From DASSFZ01 sp035283185 (lineage in GTDB: Bacteria > Chloroflexota > Anaerolineae > Fen-1058), in the NCBI GenBank assembly GCA_035283185.1, contig DATEUJ010000162.1, forward strand, positions 1-64,000: 64,000 bases of DNA, read 5' to 3'. Positions 15,937 to 25,114 of this stretch are shown here, piece after piece. The position numbers and the translations under genes are program-made. The notes under the pieces are model-generated. The model ran no database searches, had not been told where the DNA came from, and saw only the letters and a list, made by a program, of their open reading frames with translations. Positions within the stretch are counted from its first letter, which is position 1; each line of letters begins with the position of its first letter.

Positions 15937-16218
15937 CTATGAGATTATAGTCCACGCCTGTGCGCAGAACCGATGCAACTGCATTGCAACAGAATAACAG
16001 ATGCCTTGCTCCCGGCGCGAAAGGTCGAGTTCGTTGACGCGATCGACTATCGCCGCGTCCACAACGGTAGCCACGTACGGCTCCCACATCACAGCGAAGC
16101 GGCTGTTCACCAGCGCAACCTGCAGCGCCGCATCGTCGGCGTCGAACCCGTCCGCCCCGGCGCTCACCAGCCCCAGCAGACGCAGCACCTCGCGCTGCAA
16201 TTGCGCGATCGGGCGCAC
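15937..16218 (-). CDS. Hypothetical small protein (uncertain)
   Basis: An open frame of 93 aa with a GTG start, ending just upstream of the sensor-kinase gene on the same strand. The composition is protein-like (amphipathic, balanced), but there is no recognised domain and no ribosome-binding site. A longer overlapping frame on the same strand looks less protein-like. It may be a real short gene preceding the kinase or chance. Confidence 0.3.
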   Translation of the reverse strand: MRPIAQLQREVLRLLGLVSAGADGFDADDAALQVALVNSRFAVMWEPYVATVVDAAIVDRVNELDLSRREQGICYSVAMQLHRFCAQAWTIIS

Positions 16219-16334
16219 CGAGAGCGTGACCGTCGCTTCTAGGCTTGTCTGTCAGCCGATCAACCTGCGTGGGCCTGAAGTGGAGGCGGATCAGAGTGTG
16301 GCGGAAGGGGGATTCCCGCGCGATCCGGCTGTGG

Positions 16335-16340
16335 TATAAT
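16335..16340 (+). promoter_or_regulatory. -10 box of dnaE
   Basis: TATAAT in GTGGTATAATGACG, about 80 nt before the dnaE ATG. No convincing -35 box is seen. Confidence 0.45.
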
Positions 16341-16419
16341 GACGCCGGAACAGTTGTTCCGCTTTTGTTCACCTGACCCACCGCGCTGAATACCGGTTTG
16401 GCTCGCAGAGGGCGCTGCG

Positions 16420-19400
16420 ATGTCCTTCGTACACCTGCATGTTCACAGCGAATACTCGCTCCTCGACGGCCTCAACAAACCGGCCCACATCGTCAAGCGC
16501 GCCAAGGAACTGAACCAGCCCGCCGTCGCGCTGACCGACCACGGCGTGATGTACGGCGTGATCGACTTCTATGACGCGGCCCAGCAAGCTGGCGTCAAGC
16601 CCCTCATCGGCATGGAAGGCTACCTGGCGCGCCGCTTGCGACACAACCGCGATCCGCAACTGGACAAATCGCCTCATCACCTGCTCATGCTGGCGCAGAA
16701 CGAGACCGGCTACAGAAACCTGCTGCAGCTCGCCTCGATCTCGCAACTGGAAGGCTTCTACTACCGTCCCCGCGTCGACAAGGAGGTTCTGGAGCGCTTC
16801 TCGGAAGGGCTGATCCTGACCACCGGATGCGGATCGGCAGAAGTGCCGCGCTTGATCCGGGACGGCGCGATCGACACAGCCCGCGAAGCGCTGGCCTGGT
16901 ACGTCGACGTGTTCGGGCGCGAGCGGTTCTTCGTCGAATTGCAGTTGCACGACGGTATCCCCGATCTCGTCCAGGTCAACCGGCAACTGCTCGCGCTAGG
17001 TCAGGAGTTCGGGCTGCGGCCGGTCGCCACCAACGACGTGCATTTCCTGCGCGCCGAGAACGCCCGCGCGCAGGATGTGCTGCTGTGCATCGGCACCGGC
17101 TCGCTCGTCTCCGAGCCAGACCGCATGAAAATGACGGACGACTCGTATTATCTCAAGAGCGCAGACGAGATGGCGGCGCTGTTCGGCGAAATCCCGGCAG
17201 CGCTGAGCAACACGCTGCTCGTCGCCGAGATGTGCGAGATCGATCTCGGCTTCAAGGGCTACCACTTGCCCGACTTCCCCGTGCCGGAAGGCCATACGGC
17301 GGAGACGTATCTGCGCGCCGTGTGCGAGCATGGGCTGGCCGAGCGCTACGGCGAGCGCGCGGACGATCCCGAAGTGCGCCAGCGGCTCGACTACGAGCTG
17401 AGCGTAATTCATCAGATGGGCTTCGACACGTACTTCTTGATCGTCAGCGACCTGACGCGCTACGCGCGCGAGAGCGGCATCTGGTGGAACGTGCGCGGGT
17501 CGGCGGCGGGCAGTATCGTCGCATATACGGCGGGCATCACGCTGATCGACCCACTGTCGCACGGCCTGATCTTCGAGCGTTTCCTCAATCCGGGCCGCAT
17601 CAGCATGCCCGACATCGATCTGGACTTCCCCGACGACCGGCGCGGCGAGATGATTGAATACGCCGCGCGCAAGTACGGGCGTGACAAAGTGGCGCAGATC
17701 ATCACCTTCGGCACGCTCGGCGCGCGCGCGGCGATCCGTGATGTGGGTCGCGTGCTCGACATGCCGCTCTCCGACGTCGATCGCGTCGCCAAGCTGGTGC
17801 CGGCTATCCCCGGCAAGCCGATTACGATCCGCGAGGCGATCGAGCAGGTGCCCGAGCTTAAGCAGGTGTGCGAGTCCACTGATTACATCCGCACACTGCT
17901 CGACGCGGCCGTGGAAGTCGAGGGCGCGGCGCGCAGCGTCGGCACGCACGCGGCCGGCGTGATCATCTCCGACCGGCCACTGGTCGAGTACGTGCCGCTG
18001 CACCGGCCGACCAAGGGCCATGGCGATTCGCCGCTCGAAGCGATCACCCAGTTCGAAATGCACGTGTGCGAAGAGATCGGCCTGCTCAAGGTCGACTTCC
18101 TCGGCCTGTCCACGCTGACGATCATGCGCAAGGCGTGCGACCTCATTGAGCAGCGCCACGGCGTGAAATGGGCGCTCGACACGATCCCGACGAACGATCC
18201 CGCGGCGTTCGAGCTGATGGCGCGCGGCGACGCGCTCGGCCTGTTCCAGGTGGAAGGCGAGGGCATGCGCCGCGTGCTGACTGACATGAAGCCGACCCGG
18301 TTCGAGCACATCGTCGCCACGCTGTCGCTGTTCCGCCCCGGCCCGATGGAGTACATTCCCTCGTTCATCCGGCGCATGCACGGCGAAGAGCCGATCGAGT
18401 ACAAGCATCCGGCGCTCGAGCCAATTTTGGCCGAAACGTACGCCATTATTGTCTATCAGGAGCAGATCATTGAGATCGCCAAGCAGCTCGCCGGCTACTC
18501 ACTGCCGGAAGCAGACGAAATGCGCAAGGCGGTCGGCAAGAAAATCAAGGAGAAGATCGACGAACATCGCGCCAAGTTCATCGCGGGCGCGGTCGCCAAC
18601 GGCATTCCGGAATCCACCGCCAAGGCGATCTACGACGACATCGAATTCTTCGCGCGCTACGGATTCAACAAAGCGCATGCCACTGACTACGCGGTCATCA
18701 CCTGCCAGACGGCGTTCCTCAAGGCGCATTACCCGGTCGAGTATATGACTGCGCTGCTGACCGTCGAGCGCAACAACACCCAGAAGGTCGGCCTGCTGAT
18801 CGTCGAGGCGCGCCGCATGGGCATCGACGTCCTCCCGCCTGACGTGACCCGCAGCCAGATAGACTTCACGATCGAGCGTTCCGGCGATCACGATGCGATC
18901 CGCTTCGGGCTGGCCGCCATCAAGAACGTCGGCGAAGGCCCCGTCCGGGCGATCATCGAGGCGCGTGACCCTTCGTCCTTCGACTTCGCTCAGGATGCAT
19001 CCTTCGACCCTTCGCCTTCGCTCAGGGCAGGCTCTCGCTCTGGAGGCTCAGGGGGCGGCCGATTTTTCAACCTGGACGACTTCTGCCGCCGCGTCGATCT
19101 GCGTCAGGTCAACCGGCGCGCGCTCGAGGCGCTGATCAAGGTCGGCGCGTTCGAAGCGTTCGGCAACCGCGCACAACTGCTCGCCTCGATTGACAAAATG
19201 CTGGGGAACAGCAGCGCGGCGCACCGCGCGCAGGACGTGGGCCAGATGTCCCTGTTCGGCGACACGGGCGCCGGCGTGTCGACGATGGGGACGCTCCCGG
19301 AGATCGAGGAAGCGCCGCTGCGCGAACGGTTGGAGTGGGAGAAAGAGCTGATCGGAGTCTACATTTCGGAGCACCCCGTTGCCCGCGCCCTGGCGCAGGT

Positions 19401-20229
19401 GCGCGATACCGTCAGCCACCTGTGCGGCGAGATGGGCGAGGAGCATCACGGTCAGAAAGTGGCAGTTCTGGGGCTGGTCGCCGCCTACCGCACGACGCAG
19501 ACGAAGAAGGGCGATCAGATGGCGTTCGTCACACTCGAGGACATCCAGGGCAGCGTCGACGTGGTTGTCTTCCCCAAGATGTGGGAGCAGACGCGATCGC
19601 TGTGGCAGCGGGACAAAATCGTCCTGGTGCGCGGCAAGGTCGACGCGCGCGGGCGCAAGCCGTCGATCATTTGCGACTCGGTCACCGACAATCTCGATTT
19701 CGTGCAGCCTGTAGACGTCCCGACGAAGGACCCCATTGCTCCCGCCAGAAGCCAACCGCCGACGATCCAGTCGGCGGCGAAGACTCGCGAGCCACGTCCA
19801 GCCTATGGCGTGCCGTCCGGGATACAACCGGCTCAACCGCCTGTGCTTGTGGCGGCAACTCATGCGGCTGTGCAGACAGCCGGCCCAAGCACACCTGTGC
19901 GCGCCGCGCTCCCGACGCTGCACACGCCCGCGCACGTCGACAGCGCAGCTTCCAGCGGCGATCTCGCCTTGCGGGCGGGCGCGACTCGCCACCTGCGTGT
20001 GGTCATCCAGCGCACACAGGACGGCCGCAGCGACGCCCGGCGCATCGGCGATGCGCATCGCCTGCTACAGAGTTACGCGGGCGACGATCGATTCGTGTTT
20101 CTGGTCACCGGCGGTAGCAACGGCAACTACGAGCTTGCTTTCCCCAACGACACGACACAGATCTGCGACGAGTTGATCGCCCGCTTACAGAACCTGCTTG
20201 GGCCGCAGGCCGTGCATTTGATCGAGTAG
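16420..20229 (+). CDS. dnaE: DNA polymerase III alpha subunit
   Basis: Replicative polymerase, 1269 aa. The N-terminal PHP domain (about 1-210) begins with HLHVHSEYSLLDGL. The polymerase core (about 280-830) carries PDIDLDFPDDRR and GLFQVEGEGM. A helix-hairpin-helix/linker region and an OB-fold domain (about 985-1065) follow. A Pro/Ala-rich linker leads to a small C-terminal domain (about 1185-1269). About 28 residues (about 849-878) are encoded by CCTTCGACTTCGCTCAGG repeat DNA inserted in frame between the core and the NLDDFCRRVDLRQVNRRALE segment. AGAGGG lies before the ATG. Confidence 0.96.
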   Translation: MSFVHLHVHSEYSLLDGLNKPAHIVKRAKELNQPAVALTDHGVMYGVIDFYDAAQQAGVKPLIGMEGYLARRLRHNRDPQLDKSPHHLLMLAQNETGYRNLLQLASISQLEGFYYRPRVDKEVLERFSEGLILTTGCGSAEVPRLIRDGAIDTAREALAWYVDVFGRERFFVELQLHDGIPDLVQVNRQLLALGQEFGLRPVATNDVHFLRAENARAQDVLLCIGTGSLVSEPDRMKMTDDSYYLKSADEMAALFGEIPAALSNTLLVAEMCEIDLGFKGYHLPDFPVPEGHTAETYLRAVCEHGLAERYGERADDPEVRQRLDYELSVIHQMGFDTYFLIVSDLTRYARESGIWWNVRGSAAGSIVAYTAGITLIDPLSHGLIFERFLNPGRISMPDIDLDFPDDRRGEMIEYAARKYGRDKVAQIITFGTLGARAAIRDVGRVLDMPLSDVDRVAKLVPAIPGKPITIREAIEQVPELKQVCESTDYIRTLLDAAVEVEGAARSVGTHAAGVIISDRPLVEYVPLHRPTKGHGDSPLEAITQFEMHVCEEIGLLKVDFLGLSTLTIMRKACDLIEQRHGVKWALDTIPTNDPAAFELMARGDALGLFQVEGEGMRRVLTDMKPTRFEHIVATLSLFRPGPMEYIPSFIRRMHGEEPIEYKHPALEPILAETYAIIVYQEQIIEIAKQLAGYSLPEADEMRKAVGKKIKEKIDEHRAKFIAGAVANGIPESTAKAIYDDIEFFARYGFNKAHATDYAVITCQTAFLKAHYPVEYMTALLTVERNNTQKVGLLIVEARRMGIDVLPPDVTRSQIDFTIERSGDHDAIRFGLAAIKNVGEGPVRAIIEARDPSSFDFAQDASFDPSPSLRAGSRSGGSGGGRFFNLDDFCRRVDLRQVNRRALEALIKVGAFEAFGNRAQLLASIDKMLGNSSAAHRAQDVGQMSLFGDTGAGVSTMGTLPEIEEAPLRERLEWEKELIGVYISEHPVARALAQVRDTVSHLCGEMGEEHHGQKVAVLGLVAAYRTTQTKKGDQMAFVTLEDIQGSVDVVVFPKMWEQTRSLWQRDKIVLVRGKVDARGRKPSIICDSVTDNLDFVQPVDVPTKDPIAPARSQPPTIQSAAKTREPRPAYGVPSGIQPAQPPVLVAATHAAVQTAGPSTPVRAALPTLHTPAHVDSAASSGDLALRAGATRHLRVVIQRTQDGRSDARRIGDAHRLLQSYAGDDRFVFLVTGGSNGNYELAFPNDTTQICDELIARLQNLLGPQAVHLIE
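18967..19056. repeat. In-frame CCTTCGACTTCGCTCAGG repeat inside dnaE
   Basis: Two related units are fused: GTCCTTCGACTTCGCTCAGG (about 18974) and ACCCTTCGCCTTCGCTCAGG (about 19009). The first is identical over about 25 nt to the copy at 37708-37732. It translates to a DPSSFDFAQDASFDPSPS-type peptide absent from ordinary DnaE proteins. Confidence 0.8.
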
Positions 20230-20281
20230 TTAGGCCACCAGACTCGTGCCCAGGCATTCACAGCCAAAGTGGAGCAAGCCG

Positions 20282-20680
20282 ATGAGCATCAGTATTTCCG
20301 AATCGCTCGAGCATGAAGCGCGTGAAGCAGCTCGGCGTAAGGGCGTCAGCACAACCGAGTTCATCGAAGCGGCTGTGCAATCCGCGCTGGCCGAGTTTCG
20401 CGAGCAGCAAATTGCGGCCGAGTCAAAAGCGTGGTATGCGCTGCCCGCCGAAGAACGACGGAAGCACGACGGTATGTACGTGGCTTTCTATCAAGGTCAA
20501 GTCGTGGATACCGATTCCGATCAGGGTGCACTCCATCGTCGCATCCGGCGGAAATATGGCCGCGCGCCTGTCATGATCACACAAGGCGGCACTCATCCTG
20601 TGCCGGAGTATATCGTTCGTTCGCCCCGGCTGGTGAGAATGAGCGATGCCGAATGGCCGCGAGATCATTCTGGGCCGTAA
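20282..20680 (+). CDS. Ribbon-helix-helix + DUF5678-like protein
   Basis: A 132-aa protein. The N terminus (about 1-45) resembles a CopG/ribbon-helix-helix DNA-binding arm. The middle (about 70-105) resembles DUF5678, with YVAFYQGQVVDTDSDQGAL and a GRAPVMI strand. Proteins of this kind are often the first gene of a pair with a retropepsin-like gene, and a decayed end of such a gene follows here. The last residues after RSPRLVR look like read-out into that remnant. GGAG lies upstream of ATG 20282; the longer frame from 20246 is not supported. Confidence 0.65.
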   Translation: MSISISESLEHEAREAARRKGVSTTEFIEAAVQSALAEFREQQIAAESKAWYALPAEERRKHDGMYVAFYQGQVVDTDSDQGALHRRIRRKYGRAPVMITQGGTHPVPEYIVRSPRLVRMSDAEWPRDHSGP

Positions 20681-20741
20681 CATCCTGGAGAAGTTTCGCC
20701 TGCTGCTGGATGGTCCGGCAAGACTCACCGAGATACTGTAG
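20646..20741 (+). pseudogene. 3' remnant of a retropepsin-like aspartic protease gene
   Basis: A frame of 31 codons reads GREIILGRNILEKFRLLLDG and then a PARLTEIL ending. This is the C-terminal signature of clan-AA retropepsin-like proteins. The catalytic DTG part is absent. It overlaps the 3' end of the ribbon-helix-helix gene in another frame, so a deletion joined the two genes. Confidence 0.6.
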
Positions 20742-20771
20742 CGCGGCGCCGATGTGCGAGGTCACGGCGCT

Positions 20772-21278
20772 ATGAAGTCCGTCGAACGCGTACGCACCGC
20801 CCTGATCGCTTCCGGCATCGGCGATGTCATCATCGATCTGCCCGACAGTGCGCGCACGGCGCCGATGGCGGCCGCCGCATTGAGCAAGCATCTCAATCAA
20901 GATGTGCCGGTCGGCGCCATCGTGAAATCGCTCGTGTTCACGGCAGATGAGCGACCTGCCCTGGTCCTAGTAGCGGGCGACCGGCGCGCCGACGCCGACA
21001 AGCTCAAAGCGGCGACAGGCGCATCGACCGTCAAAATGGCCGACGCCAAGACCGTGCGCGCGGCGACCGGCTACACGATCGGCGGCGTCCCGCCCGCCGG
21101 GCATTCTGACGGCCTGCCGGTCATCGTGGATCGGTCGCTGGAGCGATTCGAGACGGTGTACGCGGCGGCAGGACATCCGCACGCAGTCTTCCCCATCCTG
21201 TTCACCCGGCTGGTCGAGGTCACCCGTGGTCGCGTGGCCGATGTGACTCGCGACGAACTCCCGGCGACGAAGAGTTAA
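20772..21278 (+). CDS. YbaK/EbsC-family aminoacyl-tRNA deacylase
   Basis: A 168-aa single-domain protein of the YbaK/ProX editing superfamily, which removes wrong amino acids from tRNA in trans. Family features are IVKSLVFTADERPALVLVAGD, an internal lysine in DADKLKAATG, and GYTIGGVPPAGHSDGLPVIVD. Which mischarged tRNA it acts on cannot be told from sequence. GAGG precedes the ATG at 20772. Confidence 0.9.
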   Translation: MKSVERVRTALIASGIGDVIIDLPDSARTAPMAAAALSKHLNQDVPVGAIVKSLVFTADERPALVLVAGDRRADADKLKAATGASTVKMADAKTVRAATGYTIGGVPPAGHSDGLPVIVDRSLERFETVYAAAGHPHAVFPILFTRLVEVTRGRVADVTRDELPATKS

Positions 21279-21332
21279 ACGACGCCTCGCGCTCCGCCGT
21301 TCTGAAGAGCGACCGCCACCCTGGAGCGGCGG

Positions 21333-22052
21333 TCAGTTCCCTATCGGTCGTTTGTGCGGCATGCCGGCGCGGCGCGGATACTTGCCGGGCGTCGGAGTGA
21401 CTTTGTCTACTACGACGACGTAACGCGGCTCGTCGATACCCGGCACGCTTACCGGCGCGATACGTTGGACTCGACCCCCTAGCGCCGCGATAGCTGCGCC
21501 AGCCCGCTCGACTTCTGCTTCCACCCCACCCGACTTCATCGCGAGCGCGCAGCCCCCGACCTTCACAAAGGGCAGCAGGATCTCCAAAAGCGTCGGCGCT
21601 TCGGCTACGGCCCGCGCCACGGAGACGTCGTAGCGCTCGCGGTGCGCCGCATCCCGCGCCGCGTCCTCAGCGCGCGCGTTGACGACGTGTACGTTGTCCA
21701 GCGCCAGCACGCCGACGACGTGCCGGAGAAAGTCGCACTTCTTGCGGGTCGCCTCGAGCAGGGTCACGTGCAAATCGGGGCGCGCGATGCGCAGCGGCAG
21801 ACCGGGGAATCCCGCGCCGCTGCCCACGTCGACGATTCGAGCGCCCAAATCTGGATCGCAGACCGAAAGCACTGAGAGCGAATCCAGGAAATGCTTGCGA
21901 ACGATGTCGAGCGGGTCGACAATGGTCGTCAGGTTGGCGCGCCGGTTCCACTCGACGAGATCGGCGGCATAGCGTTCGAATTGGGCCAGTTGATGCGGCG
22001 ACATCGGCAGGCCCAGAACGCGAGCACCGCCGAGGAGCGCGGAACGAAACAT
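21333..22052 (-). CDS. rsmG: 16S rRNA m7G527 methyltransferase
   Basis: A 239-aa SAM-dependent methyltransferase. The fold is marked by VDVGSGAGFPGLPLRIARPD (motif I, about 72-91) and the following LLEATRKKCDFLRHV. The end, PGKYPRRAGMPHKRPI, is the family's usual C-terminal signature. It modifies G527 of 16S rRNA. It is not with gidA/parA here, but follows a Ser/Thr kinase gene on the same strand with a 25-nt gap. The start has no obvious Shine-Dalgarno, so it may depend on the upstream gene. Confidence 0.93.
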   Translation of the reverse strand: MFRSALLGGARVLGLPMSPHQLAQFERYAADLVEWNRRANLTTIVDPLDIVRKHFLDSLSVLSVCDPDLGARIVDVGSGAGFPGLPLRIARPDLHVTLLEATRKKCDFLRHVVGVLALDNVHVVNARAEDAARDAAHRERYDVSVARAVAEAPTLLEILLPFVKVGGCALAMKSGGVEAEVERAGAAIAALGGRVQRIAPVSVPGIDEPRYVVVVDKVTPTPGKYPRRAGMPHKRPIGN

Positions 22053-22077
22053 GGTACGGTCGAAGTGAAGGCTGCCA

Positions 22078-23697
22078 CTAGCCGCCGTCGATCGTCGGCG
22101 TGGGAGTCATACCGGGAACGGTCGGCAGACGCGAAGTCGCCGTCGGCGTTACAGGCGCGTCGGTCGGCTCTGGTGTAGGGGTAGGCGGTACAGGCGTCCG
22201 CGTGTCCGTTGGAGGCGGCGCATTTGTCGGCGACGGGGGCGAAGTCGGAATTTGAGTCGGCACCGGGGTCGGCGTTTGCGCCAACGGGGTCGCCGTCGAA
22301 TTCGACGTCGCTGTAGCAGGCGGCGAGCCGATCGGACCGCCATCCCCGGGCGTAGCGGTCGGCGTCCGAGAAGGAGTGAGCGTCGCGCTCGGCGTGGCGG
22401 ACGGTCGCGGCGTGGCGGATGCCGTCGGCGGCGGCGTGAGCGAGGCGCCGGGCGGCGGCGTGTGGGTGAGTGTGGGCAGGGGTGTCGGCGTTGGGAGGAA
22501 GTCGAGATTCTCCGCCAGCACCCAGCCGGTGAGCTGAGCATCGTCCATCGAACGCACCTGCCACCACAGACCCTGCCGGGCCAGCAGCTCGACTTTCGTT
22601 CCGTCCGAAAGCTCGCCCACAACGCGGGACGTGAGGTCAGGCTGTTCGTATAGAGGAGTCTGCCCGATGATCAACGCGAGCAAAATGCGCGGCGTGGGGC
22701 TGGGCGTTATGGTCGGCGTCAAGGTGGGCGAGGCCGCGCTGAACCAACCCTGGAACGAGCCAAGCCCCAGGAGGACGATGGCCGCAGCGGCCCCGCCCAG
22801 AATCCAGTTCCGCGCCGTGCGCGGCAGGCGCAGACGCGGCAGGATGAACGGCAGGCGCCGCCCTTCGAACACGGCATTCAAGGCATCGGCGAACTGAACG
22901 ATCGACTGGAAACGCTCCGATGGATCCTTGGCGGTGGCGATGAGCAGCACCCGATCCAGGCCGCGTGGCAGATCGCGGCGCACAGAGGCGGCGCTTGGGA
23001 ACGTCTCTTTCGCGTGCTTCGCAATCATGGCGAAGGGCGTGTCCGCCTCGAACGGCAAGCGGCCGGTGAGCATCTCGAAGAGCATCACGCCCACCGAGTA
23101 GATATCGCTGCGCGGATCGACCGTGCCCAACTGCGCCTGCTCGGGGGCCATGTACGCCGGCGTGCCGATCATCGACATGCTGGCCGTGTGGATCGTCGAG
23201 CCGACGATCTTGGCCAGTCCGAAATCGGTGAGGACGACGCGCCCATCCCCGGCGAGGATGACGTTGGAGGGCTTCAGATCGCGGTGCACGACGTTGGCGC
23301 GATGCGCGTAACGCAGCGACGCCAGGAGCGCGTCGACGATGCGGCGCACCTCGGCGAGCGGCATGCGCTCGTTGCGCATGTTCAGATCGCGGAGACAGTC
23401 TTTGAGCGTCGGGCCGGGCACGTACTCCATGGCGAGATAGGAGTTGAAATCCTGGATGCCCGAGTCGTAGACCTGGACGATGTTGGGATGCCGGAGTGAG
23501 GCCAGCGTGCGCGCTTCGCGGCGGAAGCGCTCCGTGAATCCTTCTTCGCTGACGAAGAACGGGTGCAGAACCTTGAGCGCCACCTCGCGCTCAAGCTCAG
23601 TATCGACGGCGCGATACACCTCCGCCATGCCGCCGAGGCCGATAAACTGCTCGCAGCGATATTTGCCAAGCGTGGCGCCAACGAGATCGCGGCTCAT
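22078..23697 (-). CDS. Membrane Ser/Thr protein kinase with extracytoplasmic SH3 domain
   Basis: A 539-aa PknB-type kinase. The N-terminal kinase domain (about 12-275) has a Gly-rich loop, HRDLKPSN and DFGLAK. One membrane helix lies at about 295-318. Outside is a bacterial SH3 domain (about 345-405; EQPDLTSRVVGELSDGTKVE) and a Pro/Thr/Ser-rich tail of about 130 residues. PASTA repeats, usual in wall-sensing kinases, are absent; the SH3 domain may take that role. A promoter with TTGCCT-17-TAGATA ends only 5 nt before the ATG, so the mRNA is probably leaderless. rsmG follows. Confidence 0.92.
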   Translation of the reverse strand: MSRDLVGATLGKYRCEQFIGLGGMAEVYRAVDTELEREVALKVLHPFFVSEEGFTERFRREARTLASLRHPNIVQVYDSGIQDFNSYLAMEYVPGPTLKDCLRDLNMRNERMPLAEVRRIVDALLASLRYAHRANVVHRDLKPSNVILAGDGRVVLTDFGLAKIVGSTIHTASMSMIGTPAYMAPEQAQLGTVDPRSDIYSVGVMLFEMLTGRLPFEADTPFAMIAKHAKETFPSAASVRRDLPRGLDRVLLIATAKDPSERFQSIVQFADALNAVFEGRRLPFILPRLRLPRTARNWILGGAAAAIVLLGLGSFQGWFSAASPTLTPTITPSPTPRILLALIIGQTPLYEQPDLTSRVVGELSDGTKVELLARQGLWWQVRSMDDAQLTGWVLAENLDFLPTPTPLPTLTHTPPPGASLTPPPTASATPRPSATPSATLTPSRTPTATPGDGGPIGSPPATATSNSTATPLAQTPTPVPTQIPTSPPSPTNAPPPTDTRTPVPPTPTPEPTDAPVTPTATSRLPTVPGMTPTPTIDGG

Positions 23698-23702
23698 ACT
23701 CG

Positions 23703-23731
23703 TATCTAGCCCGGCGCGCCTCGCCAGGCAA
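23703..23731 (-). promoter_or_regulatory. Promoter abutting the kinase start codon (leaderless)
   Basis: Minus strand TTGCCT and TAGATA with a 17-nt spacer. The -10 box ends 5 nt before ATG 23697. Confidence 0.55.
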
Positions 23732-23890
23732 GATCACTCCCACCAGGCCTGCCGTCGGCCAGCCGGGTTATCCTTATTCGGTACATATTATAGAACAGCT
23801 CTGCCTATCAGATCAATTGGAAATAGTAGGAAGGTATGCCTAAGGATTCTGCGCAAAACCACACCCGGCGCTGCGGGCGCCCGCCATGTC

Positions 23891-24250
23891 TTAGCTGTGT
23901 CTAAAGCCGTAAGCGCCCTGCTCGAAACGACCGTCTTCCGCCGCCCGTTTCATTTTCGAGGAATCCACCAGAACTGTCGTGCTTTGCGCCCATGGTCGCT
24001 CGCGGAACAGCGGTTTCAGCCGCTCCCACACACCGCGAAAGAATGCGCTGTTGCGATAGGTTTCCAGGTCCTCCAGCGAGCGCCAGTGACTGATCGTGTA
24101 CAGGTTGCCCTCGCCCTCCATATCAAGCAGTAATTGTAGAAACATGCAGCCCGGAAAGGCCCGGATGCGATCGCAGGCTTCCTCGTAAACGCGTCGGAAC
24201 TCCTCCAGCTTCTCCGGCTTGATTTTCATGCACACCAGGCGCACGATCAT
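23891..24250 (-). CDS. Antibiotic-biosynthesis-monooxygenase (ABM) domain protein
   Basis: A 119-aa dimeric alpha/beta-barrel family protein: MIVRLVCMKIKPEKLEEFRR, GCMFLQLLLDMEGEG and the YTISHWRSLEDLETYRNS strand. Members range from haem-degrading enzymes to quinol oxygenases, and the reaction here is unknown. GGAGGAG lies before the ATG. It follows sdhB on the same strand after about 140 nt and might be cotranscribed. Confidence 0.85.
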   Translation of the reverse strand: MIVRLVCMKIKPEKLEEFRRVYEEACDRIRAFPGCMFLQLLLDMEGEGNLYTISHWRSLEDLETYRNSAFFRGVWERLKPLFRERPWAQSTTVLVDSSKMKRAAEDGRFEQGAYGFRHS

Positions 24251-24388
24251 GGCGGCTCCTCCGAATGGCCCGTGGGGTCGGCAATTGTGAGGAATATAAC
24301 ACCGCCCCGCGCGATCCGTTTCGCAGACAAAAAGGCTTCATCTGCTTGACGAGACCGAGGTCGTTCGATTGCGTCACCAGACGGCGGC

Positions 24389-25087
24389 TTATCGTTTGCC
24401 GGTGTTGATCGCGATCTGAACCTCTTTGATCGCACGCGTCACGTCGATGCCGCGTGGGCAGGCCTCCACGCAGTTGAAGGCCGTGCGGCAGCGCCATACG
24501 CCTGTCGCGTCGGACAGGATGCGCAGGCGCTCGTCGCCGATCTGGTCTCGACTGTCGAAGATGAAACGGTGCGCCTGGACGATCGCCGCCGGCCCTACAT
24601 ATTCGCCGGTGGCCCAGAACATGGGGCACGACGTGGTGCACGCCGCGCACAAAATGCACTTCGTCGTGTCGTCGTAACGGGCGCGCTCCTCAGGTGACTG
24701 CAGCCGCTCGCGCTCGCCGGGATCGCTATCGTTGACCAGGTAGGGCTTGACGGAGCGATACGTTGCGAAAAACGGCTCCATGTCCACGACGAGATCCTTG
24801 ATAATTGGAAGGCCCAGCAGCGGCTGGACTGTGATCTTCTTGCCGACGTCCTTGATCAGCACTTTGCAAGCCAGCGCGTTGCGGCCGTTGATGCGCATGG
24901 CGTCCGAACCGCAAATGCCGTGCGCGCACGAGCGGCGCAGCGTCAGCGTACCGTCTTGATACCACTTCACAAGGTGCAGAGCGTCGAGCACGCGATCAGT
25001 CTCGTCAACCTCGACGTCGTGCTCGCTCCACCACGACTTAGTGTCTTTCTCGGGGTTGAAGCGTTGGATTTTGAGGTGAACTTTCAT
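24389..25087 (-). CDS. sdhB: Succinate dehydrogenase iron-sulfur subunit
   Basis: A 232-aa electron-transfer subunit of complex II. The N-terminal ferredoxin domain has CAHGICGSDAM for the [2Fe-2S] centre. The C-terminal domain has CILCAACTTSCP and CVEACPRGI for the [4Fe-4S] and [3Fe-4S] centres. It links SdhA flavin to the membrane subunit encoded at 27851-28723. GGAAGAG lies 6 nt before ATG 25087. Toxin-antitoxin debris lies between sdhA and sdhB, an unusual interruption of the operon. Confidence 0.95.
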   Translation of the reverse strand: MKVHLKIQRFNPEKDTKSWWSEHDVEVDETDRVLDALHLVKWYQDGTLTLRRSCAHGICGSDAMRINGRNALACKVLIKDVGKKITVQPLLGLPIIKDLVVDMEPFFATYRSVKPYLVNDSDPGERERLQSPEERARYDDTTKCILCAACTTSCPMFWATGEYVGPAAIVQAHRFIFDSRDQIGDERLRILSDATGVWRCRTAFNCVEACPRGIDVTRAIKEVQIAINTGKR

Positions 25088-25114
25088 ATTCTCTTCCAAT
25101 TCATCGAAGTCGAA

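Larger units (their letters stand above)
15859..16419. other. Divergent region between the hybrid kinase and dnaE
   Basis: Apart from the doubtful 93-aa frame on the minus strand, this stretch holds a TATAAT box (16335-16340) in the dnaE direction. No repeat or RNA gene was recognised. Confidence 0.4.

Noticed and set aside
16996..18408. 470-codon minus-strand frame inside dnaE
   Set aside because: Antisense shadow; DnaE motifs on the plus strand are unambiguous.
22078..22530. Pro/Thr-rich tail of the Ser/Thr kinase as a separate gene or a repeat insertion
   Set aside because: It is in frame with the SH3 domain, codons vary, and similar tails occur on other exported proteins in the window.
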